A stretch of DNA of 64,000 nucleotides from Cuneatibacter caecimuris. Lineage in GTDB: Bacteria > Bacillota > Clostridia > Lachnospirales > Lachnospiraceae. The DNA is taken from the NCBI RefSeq assembly GCF_004216775.1, contig NZ_SGXF01000003.1, forward strand, positions 62,001 through 126,000. The letters are read 5' to 3'. Shown here one piece after another: positions 17,292-30,841 of the stretch. Below the pieces are notes generated by a model. The model ran no database searches and had not been told where the DNA came from. It saw only the letters and a list, made by a program, of their open reading frames with translations. Positions within the stretch are counted from its first letter, which is position 1. Each line of letters starts with the position of its first letter. The position numbers and the translations under genes were made by a program.

Positions 17292-17821
17292 TTCTTTTTC
17301 GATTTTTTATCTGGCTGGTTCATTTCATTCATTTTATTCTGAGCTTTTCTGCGGAGCTTTGAAAAAATCCCTTTTTTCTTAGGCGCTGCCGGAACGGCTC
17401 CGCCGCGGACGCTCTTGATTGATGTGATATACAGGCCGCTGACAACTACCTTGACCTCCTGCTTCACAGGGAGCTGCTCAAATACCTGAGGATCAGACAT
17501 CAGGGTCATCACTCTGGGACCGACCTTTGCCTTGACAATGGGCATTTTCGCGCGGCGCAGATATTTAGGAGTCTGCTCTAAAACCTGTTTGGGCAGGCTT
17601 GTGCATTCCTTCAGCCGCATTTTTTTCTTATCAATGACCAACATGGATACGGTCTGAGCCACTGCGTCCATCTGCTGCTTCTGCTCCGACTGGCGTTTCT
17701 GCATCTTGCGCCCGAGGAAATAGAGGCCAACAAAGATTGCAGCGACCACCAGCAGGATGATGATCATGACAGTCAGGAATGTGTCCACGCCGCTGGCTGC
17801 CAGCATTTGATTCATATTCAT
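17285..17821 (-). CDS. Membrane-anchored protein of unknown function
   Basis: 178 residues. One N-terminal membrane helix (TFLTVMIIILLVVAAIFVGLY), then a basic cytoplasmic domain with strands such as VSMLVIDKKKMRLKE and MPIVKAKVGPRVMTLM, and a very lysine-rich tail. No family was recognised with certainty; similar short proteins occur next to rpoB in relatives as far as I recall. It has its own GGAGG site and faces away from rpoB. Confidence 0.75.
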   Translation of the reverse strand: MNMNQMLAASGVDTFLTVMIIILLVVAAIFVGLYFLGRKMQKRQSEQKQQMDAVAQTVSMLVIDKKKMRLKECTSLPKQVLEQTPKYLRRAKMPIVKAKVGPRVMTLMSDPQVFEQLPVKQEVKVVVSGLYITSIKSVRGGAVPAAPKKKGIFSKLRRKAQNKMNEMNQPDKKSKKKK

Positions 17822-17939
17822 GAAAAATCCTCCTGGGTTTTAATGATGTACCTGGATATTATAACAGAAGGAAAAGATTTCCGCAAGAGGGGCCTGCAGG
17901 TTTTCTGTAAGGTTTCTTTATTATTTATAAGAAAAATCC

Positions 17940-17968
17940 TTGACAGCTTGACAGAATTATGTTAAGAT
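17940..17968 (+). promoter_or_regulatory. Promoter of rpoBC
   Basis: TTGACA at 17940-17945, 17-base spacer, TAAGAT at 17963-17968. A second TTGACA starts at 17948. The leader to rpoB is about 125 bases and contains a GGCATGTGC/GTCATGTGCC-rich stretch but no riboswitch I recognise. Confidence 0.6.
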
Positions 17969-18101
17969 GGCATGTGCACTATTGTGGCGTCATGTGCCTT
18001 GTTATGCCCTTTTTTCCATAAAAGCCTTGATTTTACAGGGTTTTCGGTGGGCCGCGCAGAAGAGTCACATTTAACTATCATAAAACAGGGGTGAACGTCG
18101 A

Positions 18102-21953
<3,852 letters not shown>

Positions 21954-21988
21954 TTTTTCAAATCTGAGATTAGAAGGGAGTGCCATTG

Positions 21989-24900
21989 ATGCCTGAAATG
22001 ACAACCAATGAAACGTATCAACCGATGACCTTTGACGCCATCAAGATCGGCCTGGCTTCTCCGGAGAAGATCCGCGAGTGGTCTCACGGCGCTGTGACCA
22101 AGCCGGAAACGATTAACTATAGAACGCTCAAGCCGGAGAGAGACGGATTGTTCTGCGAGCGCATTTTCGGACCTCAGAAGGACTGGGAGTGCCATTGCGG
22201 AAAGTACAAGAAGATTCGCTATAAAGGCGTGATCTGCGACCGGTGCGGCGTGGAAGTAACAAAAGCCAGTGTGCGGCGTGAACGTATGGGCCACATTGAA
22301 CTGGCAGCCCCGGTGTCCCATATCTGGTATTTCAAAGGAATTCCCAGCCGTATGGGCCTGATTTTGGATATTTCGCCCAGGACACTGGATAAGGTGTTAT
22401 ATTTTGCTTCGTATATTGTATTGGATAAAGGGACCAGCGACCTGCAGTATAAGCAGGTTTTGTCCGAGAAGGAATACAGAGAAGCTGTAGACCGCTGCGG
22501 ATATGGTTCCTTCCGCGCGGGGATGGGAGCTGAGGCGATTCAGGAGCTGCTGCGGGCTATTGATCTGGAGAAGGAATCTCTGGAACTGCGGCAGGGGCTG
22601 AAAGACGCCAGCGGACAGAAGCGCGCCCGCATTATCAAGCGCCTGGAAGTAGTGGAGGCATTCCGCGCTTCCGGCAATAAGCCTGAGTGGATGATCATGG
22701 ATGCGATTCCGGTGATTCCCCCGGATCTGCGCCCCATGGTGCAGCTGGACGGCGGCCGGTTCGCCACCTCCGACCTGAATGACCTGTACAGAAGGATTAT
22801 CAACAGGAATAACCGTCTGGCGCGCCTGCTGGAACTGGGCGCCCCTGATATTATCGTGAGAAACGAGAAGCGCATGCTGCAGGAAGCAGTAGACGCGCTG
22901 ATCGATAATGGCCGCAGAGGCCGCCCTGTAACAGGCCCGGGCAACCGCGCCCTGAAATCCCTTTCCGATATGCTGAAAGGTAAACAAGGACGATTCCGCC
23001 AGAACCTGTTGGGCAAGCGTGTGGACTATTCCGGCCGTTCTGTTATCGTGGTGGGCCCGGAGCTCAAAATCTACCAGTGCGGCCTGCCGAAAGAAATGGC
23101 AATCGAACTGTTTAAGCCTTTTGTAATGAAAGAATTGGTGGCGAAAGGCATTGCTCATAATATTAAGAGCGCTAAGAAAATGGTGGAACGCCTTCAGACA
23201 GAGGTCTGGGATGTGCTGGAGGAAGTAATTAAAGAACATCCCGTAATGCTGAACCGCGCCCCTACGCTGCACAGACTGGGTATTCAGGCATTTGAGCCCA
23301 TTCTGGTAGAAGGTAAAGCGATTAAGCTGCATCCCCTGGTGTGTACCGCCTTTAACGCAGACTTTGACGGCGACCAGATGGCTGTCCATCTGCCGCTTTC
23401 TATGGAAGCACAGGCAGAATGCCGTTTCATGCTGCTGTCACCCAACAACTTGCTGAAGCCTTCTGACGGCGGGCCTGTGGCAGTGCCTTCTCAGGATATG
23501 GTTCTGGGTATCTATTATCTGACTCAGGAGCGTCCCGGCTATAAGGGAGAAGGCAAGTGCTTCCGCAGCGTGAATGAAGCGATTCTTGCTTATGAGAATC
23601 AGGTGATCACCCTGCACTCCAGAGTCAAAGTCCGCGTGCGCAATACCATGGCGGACGGAACAGTGAGAACCGGCGTGGTGGAATCCACTCTGGGCCGATT
23701 CCTGTTTAATGAAATCATACCCCAGGACCTGGGATTTGTGGACAGAACTGTTCCCGGAAATGAGCTGCTTCTGGAGGTGGATTTCCATGTGGGCAAAAAA
23801 GGCCTGAAACAAATTTTGGAAAAAGTTATCAATACCCATGGAGCTACCAAGACCGCTGAGGTTTTGGACGCGATCAAGGCAATGGGTTATAAATATTCCA
23901 CCAGGGCGGCTATGACAGTATCTATCTCAGACATGACCGTTCCTCCTGAAAAGCCCCAGCTGATTCAGCAGGCCCAGGATACGGTGGACCGCATTGCGAA
24001 GAACTTCCGCCGCGGTCTGCTGACTGAGGAAGAGCGCTATAAAGAGGTGATTGAAACCTGGAAAAACACTGACGACGTTCTGACTCATAAGCTGCTGACA
24101 GGACTGGATAAATACAATAATATTTATATGATGGCTGATTCCGGGGCCCGTGGTTCCGATAAGCAGATCAAACAGCTTGCCGGCATGCGCGGACTGATGG
24201 CGGATACCACCGGCCACACCATTGAACTGCCGATTAAGTCCAATTTCCGTGAGGGCCTGGATGTACTGGAGTATTTTATCTCCGCTCATGGAGCCCGTAA
24301 GGGCCTGTCTGATACAGCCCTGCGTACAGCCGACTCCGGTTATCTGACCAGACGTCTGGTAGACGTATCTCAGGATTTGATTGTGCGTGAAGTGGACTGC
24401 TGCGAAAACCGTGTGGATAAAGACGGCAACCGTCAGATTCCTTTTATGGAAATTAAAGCCTTTACGGACGGGCAGGAGACGATCGAGAGCCTGCAGGACC
24501 GTATTACCGGACGCTATATTGCTGAAACCATTACAGATCCCGATACAGGGGAAGTCGTGGTGAAAGCAAATCATATGGTGACGCCCAGACGCGCCGCTGC
24601 TGTCATGAAAGTACTGGAAAAGACCGGAAGGAACAGCATAAAGATCAGAACGATTCTGACCTGTAAGTCCCATATCGGTATCTGTGCTAAATGTTATGGT
24701 TCCAACATGGCTACCGGCCAGCCTGTACAGGTTGGTGAGGCGGTGGGAATTATCGCCGCACAGTCTATCGGCGAACCTGGCACACAGCTGACCATGAGAA
24801 CATTCCATACCGGCGGCGTGGCCGGCGGAGATATCACACAGGGTCTTCCCCGTGTAGAGGAGCTGTTTGAAGCGCGTAAGCCTAAGGGCCTTGCGATCAT

Positions 24901-25804
24901 CGCAGAATTCGGCGGTGTGGCAACGGTGAAGGACAGCAAGAAAAAGCGTGAAATTGTGATTACAGATCTGGAGAGCGGCAACTCCAAGACGTATCTGATC
25001 CCGTATGGTTCCAGAATTAAAGTGCTGGACGGCCAGACTCTGGAAGCCGGCGACGAGCTGACCGAAGGAAGCGTCAACCCTCATGACCTGCTGAAGATCA
25101 AGGGCGTGCGCGCCGTACAGGATTATATGATCCAGGAAGTCCAGCGTGTGTACCGCCTGCAGGGCGTGGAAATCAACGATAAGCATATTGAGGTGATCGT
25201 TCGCCAGATGCTGAAAAAGATCCGCATAGAAGAGAGCGGCGACAGTGATGTGCTGCCTGGCGTTTCCATGGACGTGCTGGATTATAATGATATGAATGAG
25301 GCACTGTTGGAAGAGGGCAAGGAGCCTGCGGAAGGCAAACAGATCATGCTGGGTATCACAAAAGCTTCCCTTGCTACCAATTCCTTCCTGTCCGCAGCAT
25401 CCTTCCAGGAGACCACAAAGGTGTTGACCGAAGCTGCTATCAACGGCAAAGTCGATCCCCTGATCGGGCTGAAGGAAAACGTCATTATCGGTAAACTGAT
25501 TCCTGCCGGAACAGGCATGAAGCGTTACCGTTCCGTGAAGCTGAATACCGATGCCTGGGAAGAGGAAAAGGCCGTCCGGGAGGCGAGAGAGCGGGAAGAG
25601 GCCGAGCGCATCGCGGCGGAAAAGGCTGCCAGAGAAGCGGAAGAAGCCCAGGAGGATGATCTGGACGAAGAGGATCTGGACGCTGAAGATGTTCTGCTGG
25701 AAGAGGATATTCTGGAAGAAGAACTGGACGCTGAACTGGATGCGGAAGCTGAAGAAGAGGCCGGCGACCTGGAAAACGATTTTGAAGAAGAGCCAATTGA
25801 CTGA
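21989..25804 (+). CDS. rpoC: RNA polymerase beta' subunit
   Basis: About 1271 residues. The N-terminal zinc ribbon ([20 protein letters not shown]), the magnesium-binding NADFDGDQM (about residue 456), bridge-helix/trigger-loop segments ([21 protein letters not shown]) and the second zinc site [13 protein letters not shown] are intact. I prefer the ATG at 21989, eight bases after GGGAG, over an in-frame GTG at 21980. The last 80 or so residues form a strongly acidic, coiled-coil-like tail of Glu/Asp/Ala, longer than in model Bacillus beta'. The operon ends at a strong terminator. Confidence 0.98.
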   Translation: MPEMTTNETYQPMTFDAIKIGLASPEKIREWSHGAVTKPETINYRTLKPERDGLFCERIFGPQKDWECHCGKYKKIRYKGVICDRCGVEVTKASVRRERMGHIELAAPVSHIWYFKGIPSRMGLILDISPRTLDKVLYFASYIVLDKGTSDLQYKQVLSEKEYREAVDRCGYGSFRAGMGAEAIQELLRAIDLEKESLELRQGLKDASGQKRARIIKRLEVVEAFRASGNKPEWMIMDAIPVIPPDLRPMVQLDGGRFATSDLNDLYRRIINRNNRLARLLELGAPDIIVRNEKRMLQEAVDALIDNGRRGRPVTGPGNRALKSLSDMLKGKQGRFRQNLLGKRVDYSGRSVIVVGPELKIYQCGLPKEMAIELFKPFVMKELVAKGIAHNIKSAKKMVERLQTEVWDVLEEVIKEHPVMLNRAPTLHRLGIQAFEPILVEGKAIKLHPLVCTAFNADFDGDQMAVHLPLSMEAQAECRFMLLSPNNLLKPSDGGPVAVPSQDMVLGIYYLTQERPGYKGEGKCFRSVNEAILAYENQVITLHSRVKVRVRNTMADGTVRTGVVESTLGRFLFNEIIPQDLGFVDRTVPGNELLLEVDFHVGKKGLKQILEKVINTHGATKTAEVLDAIKAMGYKYSTRAAMTVSISDMTVPPEKPQLIQQAQDTVDRIAKNFRRGLLTEEERYKEVIETWKNTDDVLTHKLLTGLDKYNNIYMMADSGARGSDKQIKQLAGMRGLMADTTGHTIELPIKSNFREGLDVLEYFISAHGARKGLSDTALRTADSGYLTRRLVDVSQDLIVREVDCCENRVDKDGNRQIPFMEIKAFTDGQETIESLQDRITGRYIAETITDPDTGEVVVKANHMVTPRRAAAVMKVLEKTGRNSIKIRTILTCKSHIGICAKCYGSNMATGQPVQVGEAVGIIAAQSIGEPGTQLTMRTFHTGGVAGGDITQGLPRVEELFEARKPKGLAIIAEFGGVATVKDSKKKREIVITDLESGNSKTYLIPYGSRIKVLDGQTLEAGDELTEGSVNPHDLLKIKGVRAVQDYMIQEVQRVYRLQGVEINDKHIEVIVRQMLKKIRIEESGDSDVLPGVSMDVLDYNDMNEALLEEGKEPAEGKQIMLGITKASLATNSFLSAASFQETTKVLTEAAINGKVDPLIGLKENVIIGKLIPAGTGMKRYRSVKLNTDAWEEEKAVREAREREEAERIAAEKAAREAEEAQEDDLDEEDLDAEDVLLEEDILEEELDAELDAEAEEEAGDLENDFEEEPID

Positions 25805-25850
25805 TTCAGAGGAGCGTTTTCAGGCAGAAAAGTTTAAAATACAATGATGT

Positions 25851-25894
25851 GCTGCCAAACGACCGAAGTACCGGTATGTTTGGCAGCGTTTTTT
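25851..25894 (+). terminator. Terminator of rpoBC
   Basis: Stem GCTGCCAAAC/GTTTGGCAGC (25851-25860 with 25878-25887), the 17-base loop carrying a small ACCG/CGGT hairpin, then GTTTTTTG. A dispersed repeat begins in the T-tract. Confidence 0.9.
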
Positions 25895-25950
25895 GTTTCA
25901 TAGGAAACTGCATTCCCTATGAAACAAAACCCTCCGGGGGATCGCACTGC
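25893..25950 (+). repeat. Dispersed palindromic repeat, copy 1
   Basis: Left palindrome GTTTCATAGG (25895-25904) with CCTATGAAAC (25916-25925), then AAAACCCTCCGGGGGATCG and CACTGCGGCGTAAGG. A GC-rich palindromic module follows to about 26013 (GTCGCTAAAGCGAC; AATCCCGCGAGCGGGATT). It directly follows the rpoC terminator. Confidence 0.8.
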
Positions 25951-26017
25951 GGCGTAAGGAGCCATGTCGCTAAAGCGACACGCCGCAGGCGGGGAATCCC
26001 GCGAGCGGGATTCTTTT

Positions 26018-26072
26018 TCATTGCATAGGAAACTGCGTCTCCTATGAAACAAAACCCTCCGGGGGATCGCAC
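26018..26072 (+). repeat. Dispersed palindromic repeat, copy 2
   Basis: TTGCATAGGAAACTGCG and CCTATGAAACAAAACCCTCC, then GGGGGATCGCACTA. Same orientation as copy 1 and nearly identical to it; it ends just before the ribosome site of the phosphatase gene. Confidence 0.8.
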
Positions 26073-26096
26073 TATGTGCTAGAGAGGAGAATGAGG

Positions 26097-26825
26097 ATGG
26101 ATTGCAGGATATCGATACCTGTCAAAATGGACGGCGCCCATAACTTCCGGGATTTGGGAGGTTATCCTGCCAGCGGTGGGATGACCAGAAGGGGCTGCTT
26201 TTTCCGTTCTGACAGCCTGGCGGGGCTTTCCGGAGCGGACAGAAGCTGGATGAGGCAGATGGGGATTACATGCGTACTGGATTTAAGAAGCAGAAAAGAG
26301 ATCGAACAGGCGCCTGACAGCCTGGATGACAGCTTTCTCTATTATCCTGTTTGTATGTCCGACAGAATGACGGGCGCGGCGGATTTAAAGCAGTTTCCGA
26401 AACGGCTTTCGGAGCTGTACATAGAGATCTTAAATTCTTATCAGCAAGAAATGCTGCAGGTAATGCAGGTGCTGGTGGAGAGGGCAGGAAAACCGGCAGT
26501 ATTTCACTGCACTGCCGGAAAGGACAGAACCGGGGTTACAGCAATGCTGCTGCTTTCCCTGGCAGGAGTACCAGAGGAGCTGATTATCAGAGATTACGCT
26601 TCCAGCGCAGAAAATATGGCGCCGGTATTTCAACAGCAGAAACTGATGCTGGAGAAAGCGGGATGGAAGGTGCCGGAAGTTCTGTTTTCCTCTCCTGCGG
26701 AGGAGATGGAGCTGGCAATGGAATATTTAAAAGCAACCTGGGGAGATACGGAGCAGTACCTTATTTCCTGCGGCGCGTCCAGAACAGATTTGATGCAGCT
26801 GAAGGCATTACTTGTGGAGAAATAA
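26097..26825 (+). CDS. Tyrosine-protein phosphatase-like protein (IphP/LipA type)
   Basis: About 242 residues, soluble. The N-terminal NFRDLGGYP and the active-site loop FHCTAGKDRTGVTAM (Cys about 138, Arg 144) define the cysteine-based phosphatase family found in many bacteria, which removes phosphate from tyrosine, serine or phosphoinositides. A general-acid aspartate is less certain. The ATG at 26097 fits the AGGAG site best; GTG 26076 and ATG 26091 are alternatives. The upstream region consists of repeat copy 2, and no good promoter was recognised. Confidence 0.85.
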   Translation: MDCRISIPVKMDGAHNFRDLGGYPASGGMTRRGCFFRSDSLAGLSGADRSWMRQMGITCVLDLRSRKEIEQAPDSLDDSFLYYPVCMSDRMTGAADLKQFPKRLSELYIEILNSYQQEMLQVMQVLVERAGKPAVFHCTAGKDRTGVTAMLLLSLAGVPEELIIRDYASSAENMAPVFQQQKLMLEKAGWKVPEVLFSSPAEEMELAMEYLKATWGDTEQYLISCGASRTDLMQLKALLVEK

Positions 26826-26840
26826 AAGTTTAAAAATTTG

Positions 26841-26875
26841 TTGACAGTTCCAGGATGTTATTGTATGCTGGAACT
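26841..26875 (+). promoter_or_regulatory. Promoter with overlapping operator of FadR-type operon
   Basis: TTGACA at 26841-26846, 17-base spacer, TATGCT at 26864-26869. The inverted repeat AGTTCCAG (26846-26853) and CTGGAACT (26868-26875) brackets the -10 region, as expected for repression by the regulator encoded next. Confidence 0.6.
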
Positions 26876-26940
26876 CAGCAAAAGACATCATACGTCATAT
26901 GTATATCAAAATGTAAGAGAAAAGGAAAGGGGGGAGAGCC

Positions 26941-27669
26941 ATGAAACTGCAGGCAGTCCGAAACACTCCGAAGATTCTGCCTGAGCAGGCTGCGGAACAG
27001 ATTGCGGACAGGATTGTAGCCGGGAGCTTTGCAGCTGGTCAGCAGCTGCCAAATGAATTTGACCTGGCGGAACAGCTGGGCGTGGGCCGTGGTACAGTCC
27101 GGGAGGCCGTGAAGATCCTGGTTTCACGAAATATTCTGGAAATCAGAAGGGGCTGCGGCACATTTGTCTGCAGCCACCCAGGAAGGGTGGAAGATCCACT
27201 GGGTTTTTCTTTTGTCAGGGATAAGAAAAAGCTGGCGCTGGACCTGTGTGAAGTGCGGATGATGCTGGAACCGGAAATCGCGGCTCTGGCAGCCGCCAGG
27301 GCTACGGATCAGGAAATTGAGTCCTTGCGGAAAGCTGCGGAAGAAGTGGAGCAGGAGCTTCTTGCAGGCCGGGACCATGGTGGAAAGGATATGGAGCTGC
27401 ACCGGCTGCTTGCAGTCTGCAGCAGGAATCAGGTGGTAGAGCAGTTGATTCCCATGATACAGCGGACTATTTCTATATTTATAACATTGACCGACGCGCA
27501 GCTGGTTGAGGAAACGATCAGGACCCACAGGCGTTTGATAGAAGCGGTGAAAAACCGGGATGCGGACGGAGCGCGGGACGCCATGCGGGAACATTTGGAA
27601 AATAACAGGCAGAGAATCCGGATAATGCCGGATCATGCGGAAAATCAGGAAAGGCAGGAAAAAAGATGA
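26941..27669 (+). CDS. GntR family regulator, FadR/FCD type
   Basis: 242 residues. Winged helix LPNEFDLAEQLGVGRGTVREAVK (about residues 38-60) with RRGCGTFV, and an FCD ligand domain (LDLCEVRMMLEPEIAALAAARA). It overlaps the following dehydratase gene by four bases (ATGA), so it very probably controls that operon. The inducer would be a sugar acid or its breakdown product; the exact compound is not inferable. Confidence 0.92.
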   Translation: MKLQAVRNTPKILPEQAAEQIADRIVAGSFAAGQQLPNEFDLAEQLGVGRGTVREAVKILVSRNILEIRRGCGTFVCSHPGRVEDPLGFSFVRDKKKLALDLCEVRMMLEPEIAALAAARATDQEIESLRKAAEEVEQELLAGRDHGGKDMELHRLLAVCSRNQVVEQLIPMIQRTISIFITLTDAQLVEETIRTHRRLIEAVKNRDADGARDAMREHLENNRQRIRIMPDHAENQERQEKR

Positions 27670-29381
27670 AAAGTCAGGATTTGCGTAAAATTGCACCGGA
27701 GCTGGACCCGCTAAGGCTGGGGACAGGCTGGAAGCCGGAAGATCTGGGGAAGGCGCAGATTATAATTGAGAGCTCTTTTGGAGACAGCCATCCGGGCAGC
27801 GGCCATCTGCTGGAACTGGTGGAAGAAGCCAGGGCAGGAGCGGCAGAAGCAGGAGGACACGGCGCCAGATATTTTTGTACCGATATCTGCGACGGCGAGG
27901 CACAGGGACATGACGGTATTAATTATTCCCTCGCGTCCAGAGACATGATGGCCAACATGATGGAGATCCATGCAAATGCAACTCCCTTTGACGGCGGCGT
28001 TTTCATTGCCAGCTGCGACAAGAGCATGCCCGCCCATTTGATGGCAGTGGGAAGAATCAATATTCCTTCTATTGTTGTGACCGGCGGCGTGATGGACGCC
28101 GGCCCAGATCTTCTGACACTGGAGCAGATCGGCGCTTATAACGCCATGTATGAACGTGGAGAAATCTCAAAAGAGAAGATGGATTTTTACAAACAGAATG
28201 CGTGCCCTTCCTGCGGAGCCTGTTCATTTATGGGAACAGCGTCCACCATGCAGATTATGGCAGAAGCTCTGGGCCTCGCCCTGCCGGGCAGCGCTCTGAT
28301 GCCTGCTACCAGCGCTGAGCTCAGGGAATTTGCCAGGGAAGCAGGGCGCCAGGCAGTGTGGCTGGCGGAACATGAGCTTACTCCGGACAGGATAGTTACC
28401 ATAAAGTCCTTTGAAAATGCGATTATGGTTCATGCCGCAATTTCCGGCTCCACAAACTCACTGCTGCATCTGCCGGCGATTGCCCGGGAATTTGGCATAG
28501 AAATCGATGCGGACACCTTTGACCGCCTGCACAGAGGCGCCCATTACCTGCTGAATATCCGTCCGGCCGGTGAGTTTCCTGCACAGTATTTCTATTATGC
28601 CGGAGGCGTGCCACGGATTATGGAAGAGATTAAGAGCATGCTGCATCTGGATGTGATGACGGTTACGGGAAAGACGCTGGGGGAAAACCTGGAAGAACTG
28701 AAACGGAACGGATATTATGAAAAGGGGAAAAAATATCTGGATGAGCTGGGCCTTACCAGAGAGGATGTGATCCGGCCTTTTGACAAAGCGTTCGGGACGG
28801 ACGGGAGCATTGCGATTCTGAAAGGAAATCTGGCCCCGGAGGGAGCAGTGGTCAAGCACACGGTAGTGCCGAAAGCCATGTTTGAAGCCACCCTGCGTGC
28901 CAGGCCCTTTGACAGCGAAGAAGATGCCATCCATGCGGTGCTGACCCATGAGATCAAGCCGGGAGACGCAGTGATCATACGGTACGAGGGCCCCAAAGGG
29001 AGCGGGATGCCGGAGATGTTTTACACCACTGAAGCGATTGCATCGGACGCTGAACTTGGTTCCACGATTGCCCTATTAACGGACGGACGTTTTTCAGGGG
29101 CTTCCAAAGGGCCGGCAGTAGGCCATATTTCGCCGGAGGCGGCAGAAGGAGGCCCCCTGGCCCTGGTAGAAGAAGGAGATCTTATTTATTTGAACATCCC
29201 TGAGAGAAAACTTCAGATCGTGGGAATCCATGGAAAGGCAATGGGAGAAAAGGAAGTCGCGGAGATCCTGGAAGAGCGGCGCAGAGCCTGGAAACCCAGA
29301 CCGAACAAATATCCCAAGGGGGTGCTGCGCATTTTTGCTGACCGGGCTGTTTCGCCAATGAAAGGCGGTTACATGGAATGA
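27666..29381 (+). CDS. IlvD/Edd family dehydratase, probably for a sugar acid
   Basis: 571 residues. Iron-sulfur ligands are visible in [10 protein letters not shown] (about residue 116), the earlier CDICDG segment and [17 protein letters not shown] (about 181-197). The family dehydrates dihydroxy acids: valine/isoleucine precursors (IlvD), 6-phosphogluconate (Edd), or aldonic acids. The SFMGTASTM wording, a long insertion relative to IlvD and the FadR-type regulator coupled upstream favour an aldonate dehydratase. No ilv genes are near. The start ATG overlaps the regulator stop, and its own stop overlaps the next gene. Confidence 0.85.
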   Translation: MKSQDLRKIAPELDPLRLGTGWKPEDLGKAQIIIESSFGDSHPGSGHLLELVEEARAGAAEAGGHGARYFCTDICDGEAQGHDGINYSLASRDMMANMMEIHANATPFDGGVFIASCDKSMPAHLMAVGRINIPSIVVTGGVMDAGPDLLTLEQIGAYNAMYERGEISKEKMDFYKQNACPSCGACSFMGTASTMQIMAEALGLALPGSALMPATSAELREFAREAGRQAVWLAEHELTPDRIVTIKSFENAIMVHAAISGSTNSLLHLPAIAREFGIEIDADTFDRLHRGAHYLLNIRPAGEFPAQYFYYAGGVPRIMEEIKSMLHLDVMTVTGKTLGENLEELKRNGYYEKGKKYLDELGLTREDVIRPFDKAFGTDGSIAILKGNLAPEGAVVKHTVVPKAMFEATLRARPFDSEEDAIHAVLTHEIKPGDAVIIRYEGPKGSGMPEMFYTTEAIASDAELGSTIALLTDGRFSGASKGPAVGHISPEAAEGGPLALVEEGDLIYLNIPERKLQIVGIHGKAMGEKEVAEILEERRRAWKPRPNKYPKGVLRIFADRAVSPMKGGYME

Positions 29382-30460
29382 CCGGAGAACTTCTTAAAGA
29401 ACACTTCAGCAAGTATCCTGGGATGGAGCTGCAGGATGCGGTGAAGCTTCTGTACCAGTCTGAGTTTGGCGGCGGCCATATGATTGCAGACCCAGAGGCC
29501 AGCCTGCGGAGACTGGAGGAGGAATACGGGACCTTTCATGAAGGCAGCCAGATCAGCGAGATAAAACCCGGAGAAAAAATACTGTGGGAGCCCGCTGGAA
29601 AGGGAATGGCCCGGATCTATCTGGACGCTATGGACGCAGGGCTGTCTGCGCGTACATTGAATGCTATGTTTGTGCGGTCCGCGGAAACCGCCGCGGGTAA
29701 ACCGGAAGCTTTTCAGGAAAGCCTGGAAGAGCTGGCCGCCCTCTGCCGGGCGGGAACGCTGCCTTTTAGTGGAGAGGAGGCTGAGCAGTATATCAGGGAG
29801 TACCGCGGCATGGGATGCCCGGTTCTGAGCCATAGCCGGACTTACCGGGAACTTTACCATCCGGCGTACCGCATTGTGGACAGGCGTTATGCGCAGTATC
29901 TGGAAGTATTTCTCCAAATTGACAGGCTGCTGGCGGAAGGCGGAAGTACAGGCCAGATAAATGCAGCAGTGGACGGGATGTGCGGCAGTGGGAAAACCAC
30001 CCTTGCCGGGCTGCTCTCAGGCGTGTATGACTGCAATATCTTTCATATGGACGATTACTTTTTACAGCCTTTCCAGCGGACGGAGAAACGGCTGCTGGAA
30101 GCCGGGGGGAATGTGGATTATGAAAGGTTTCAGGAAGAGGTGCTGTCCCATCTGAAGGACCCAGGAGGGCTAAATTACAGGATTTATGACTGCGGCCGGC
30201 AGAGGCTGACAGACCTGACCCATACGGATTATTCCAGAATCAATATCGTGGAAGGCGCTTACAGCCAGCACCCTTATTTCGGGGACTTCTATGACCTCCG
30301 GGTTTTCCTGGAAATTCCGGGAGATGAGCAGAGACGCCGCATTTTGGAGAGGAACGGTGAATTCATGTTCAGGAGATTTGTGAGTGAATGGATTCCTATG
30401 GAAAATAAATACTTCCAGGCTTATGGAATCCGTGAAAAATCTCTTTGCCTGAAAGGCTGA
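29378..30460 (+). CDS. P-loop kinase (uridine kinase-like) with an extra N-terminal domain
   Basis: 360 residues. The C-terminal half (from about residue 185) has Walker A DGMCGSGKTTLAG, an acidic HMDDYFL strand and RINIVEGAYSQHP, as in uridine kinase/phosphoribulokinase-like enzymes. The first 175 residues are helical (LLYQSEFGGGHMI, EYRGMGCPVLSHSRTY) and I do not recognise them. The gene is translationally coupled to the dehydratase. In a sugar-acid operon a kinase step would be logical, but the substrate is unproven; nucleoside or pantothenate-like substrates cannot be excluded. Confidence 0.72.
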   Translation: MTGELLKEHFSKYPGMELQDAVKLLYQSEFGGGHMIADPEASLRRLEEEYGTFHEGSQISEIKPGEKILWEPAGKGMARIYLDAMDAGLSARTLNAMFVRSAETAAGKPEAFQESLEELAALCRAGTLPFSGEEAEQYIREYRGMGCPVLSHSRTYRELYHPAYRIVDRRYAQYLEVFLQIDRLLAEGGSTGQINAAVDGMCGSGKTTLAGLLSGVYDCNIFHMDDYFLQPFQRTEKRLLEAGGNVDYERFQEEVLSHLKDPGGLNYRIYDCGRQRLTDLTHTDYSRINIVEGAYSQHPYFGDFYDLRVFLEIPGDEQRRRILERNGEFMFRRFVSEWIPMENKYFQAYGIREKSLCLKG

Positions 30461-30517
30461 ACAGACAACCCCGGGGACGCGGTTAAGAAAAGCGTTCCCG
30501 GTGCTGTCTGTTCAGCC
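30455..30517. terminator. Long hairpin at convergent gene ends
   Basis: GGCTGAACAGACA (30455-30467) pairs perfectly with TGTCTGTTCAGCC (30505-30517), extended inside by GGGACGC/GCGTTCCC. It spans both stop codons. There is no T-tract, so it may protect 3' ends or terminate weakly in both directions. Confidence 0.5.
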
Positions 30518-30758
30518 AGTCTACGGCCTCTGCAATGCCGTCGCCGCTGAATTCAAAGCTGGCTTTTACATGATCTGATTCCTCGGAAGCCTCAAAACAA
30601 AAAGGTTCCGGCCAAACAATCACCTCCAGACAATCCTTTTGTGCTTCTTCCGCCCCTTCTGAAACTTTATGCAGCAGAAAACGCATGCCCCGGTAGCTTC
30701 CCGCAAACCGGGATTTTTTCAGAAAATTCAGCGGCATAATGTCCGATACTTGTATCAT
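30483..30758 (-). CDS. Small protein of unknown function
   Basis: 91 residues, no signal or membrane segment. It alternates strands (GMRFLLHKVSE, CLEVIVWPEPFCFEAS, VKASFEFSGDGIAEAVDWLN). A GGAGG-type site precedes the ATG. I do not recognise the family. It lies between the kinase and tyrS, on the tyrS strand, downstream of tyrS by 83 bases, and could be read through from it. Confidence 0.7.
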   Translation of the reverse strand: MIQVSDIMPLNFLKKSRFAGSYRGMRFLLHKVSEGAEEAQKDCLEVIVWPEPFCFEASEESDHVKASFEFSGDGIAEAVDWLNRQHRERFS

Positions 30759-30841
30759 TACCTGTCCTCCTGTCCGGCTTCAGCCTGTGATCTGAAGATC
30801 AGTATAGCAGAAAAATGCCCGGCGGACAATGGGGCCGCCTG

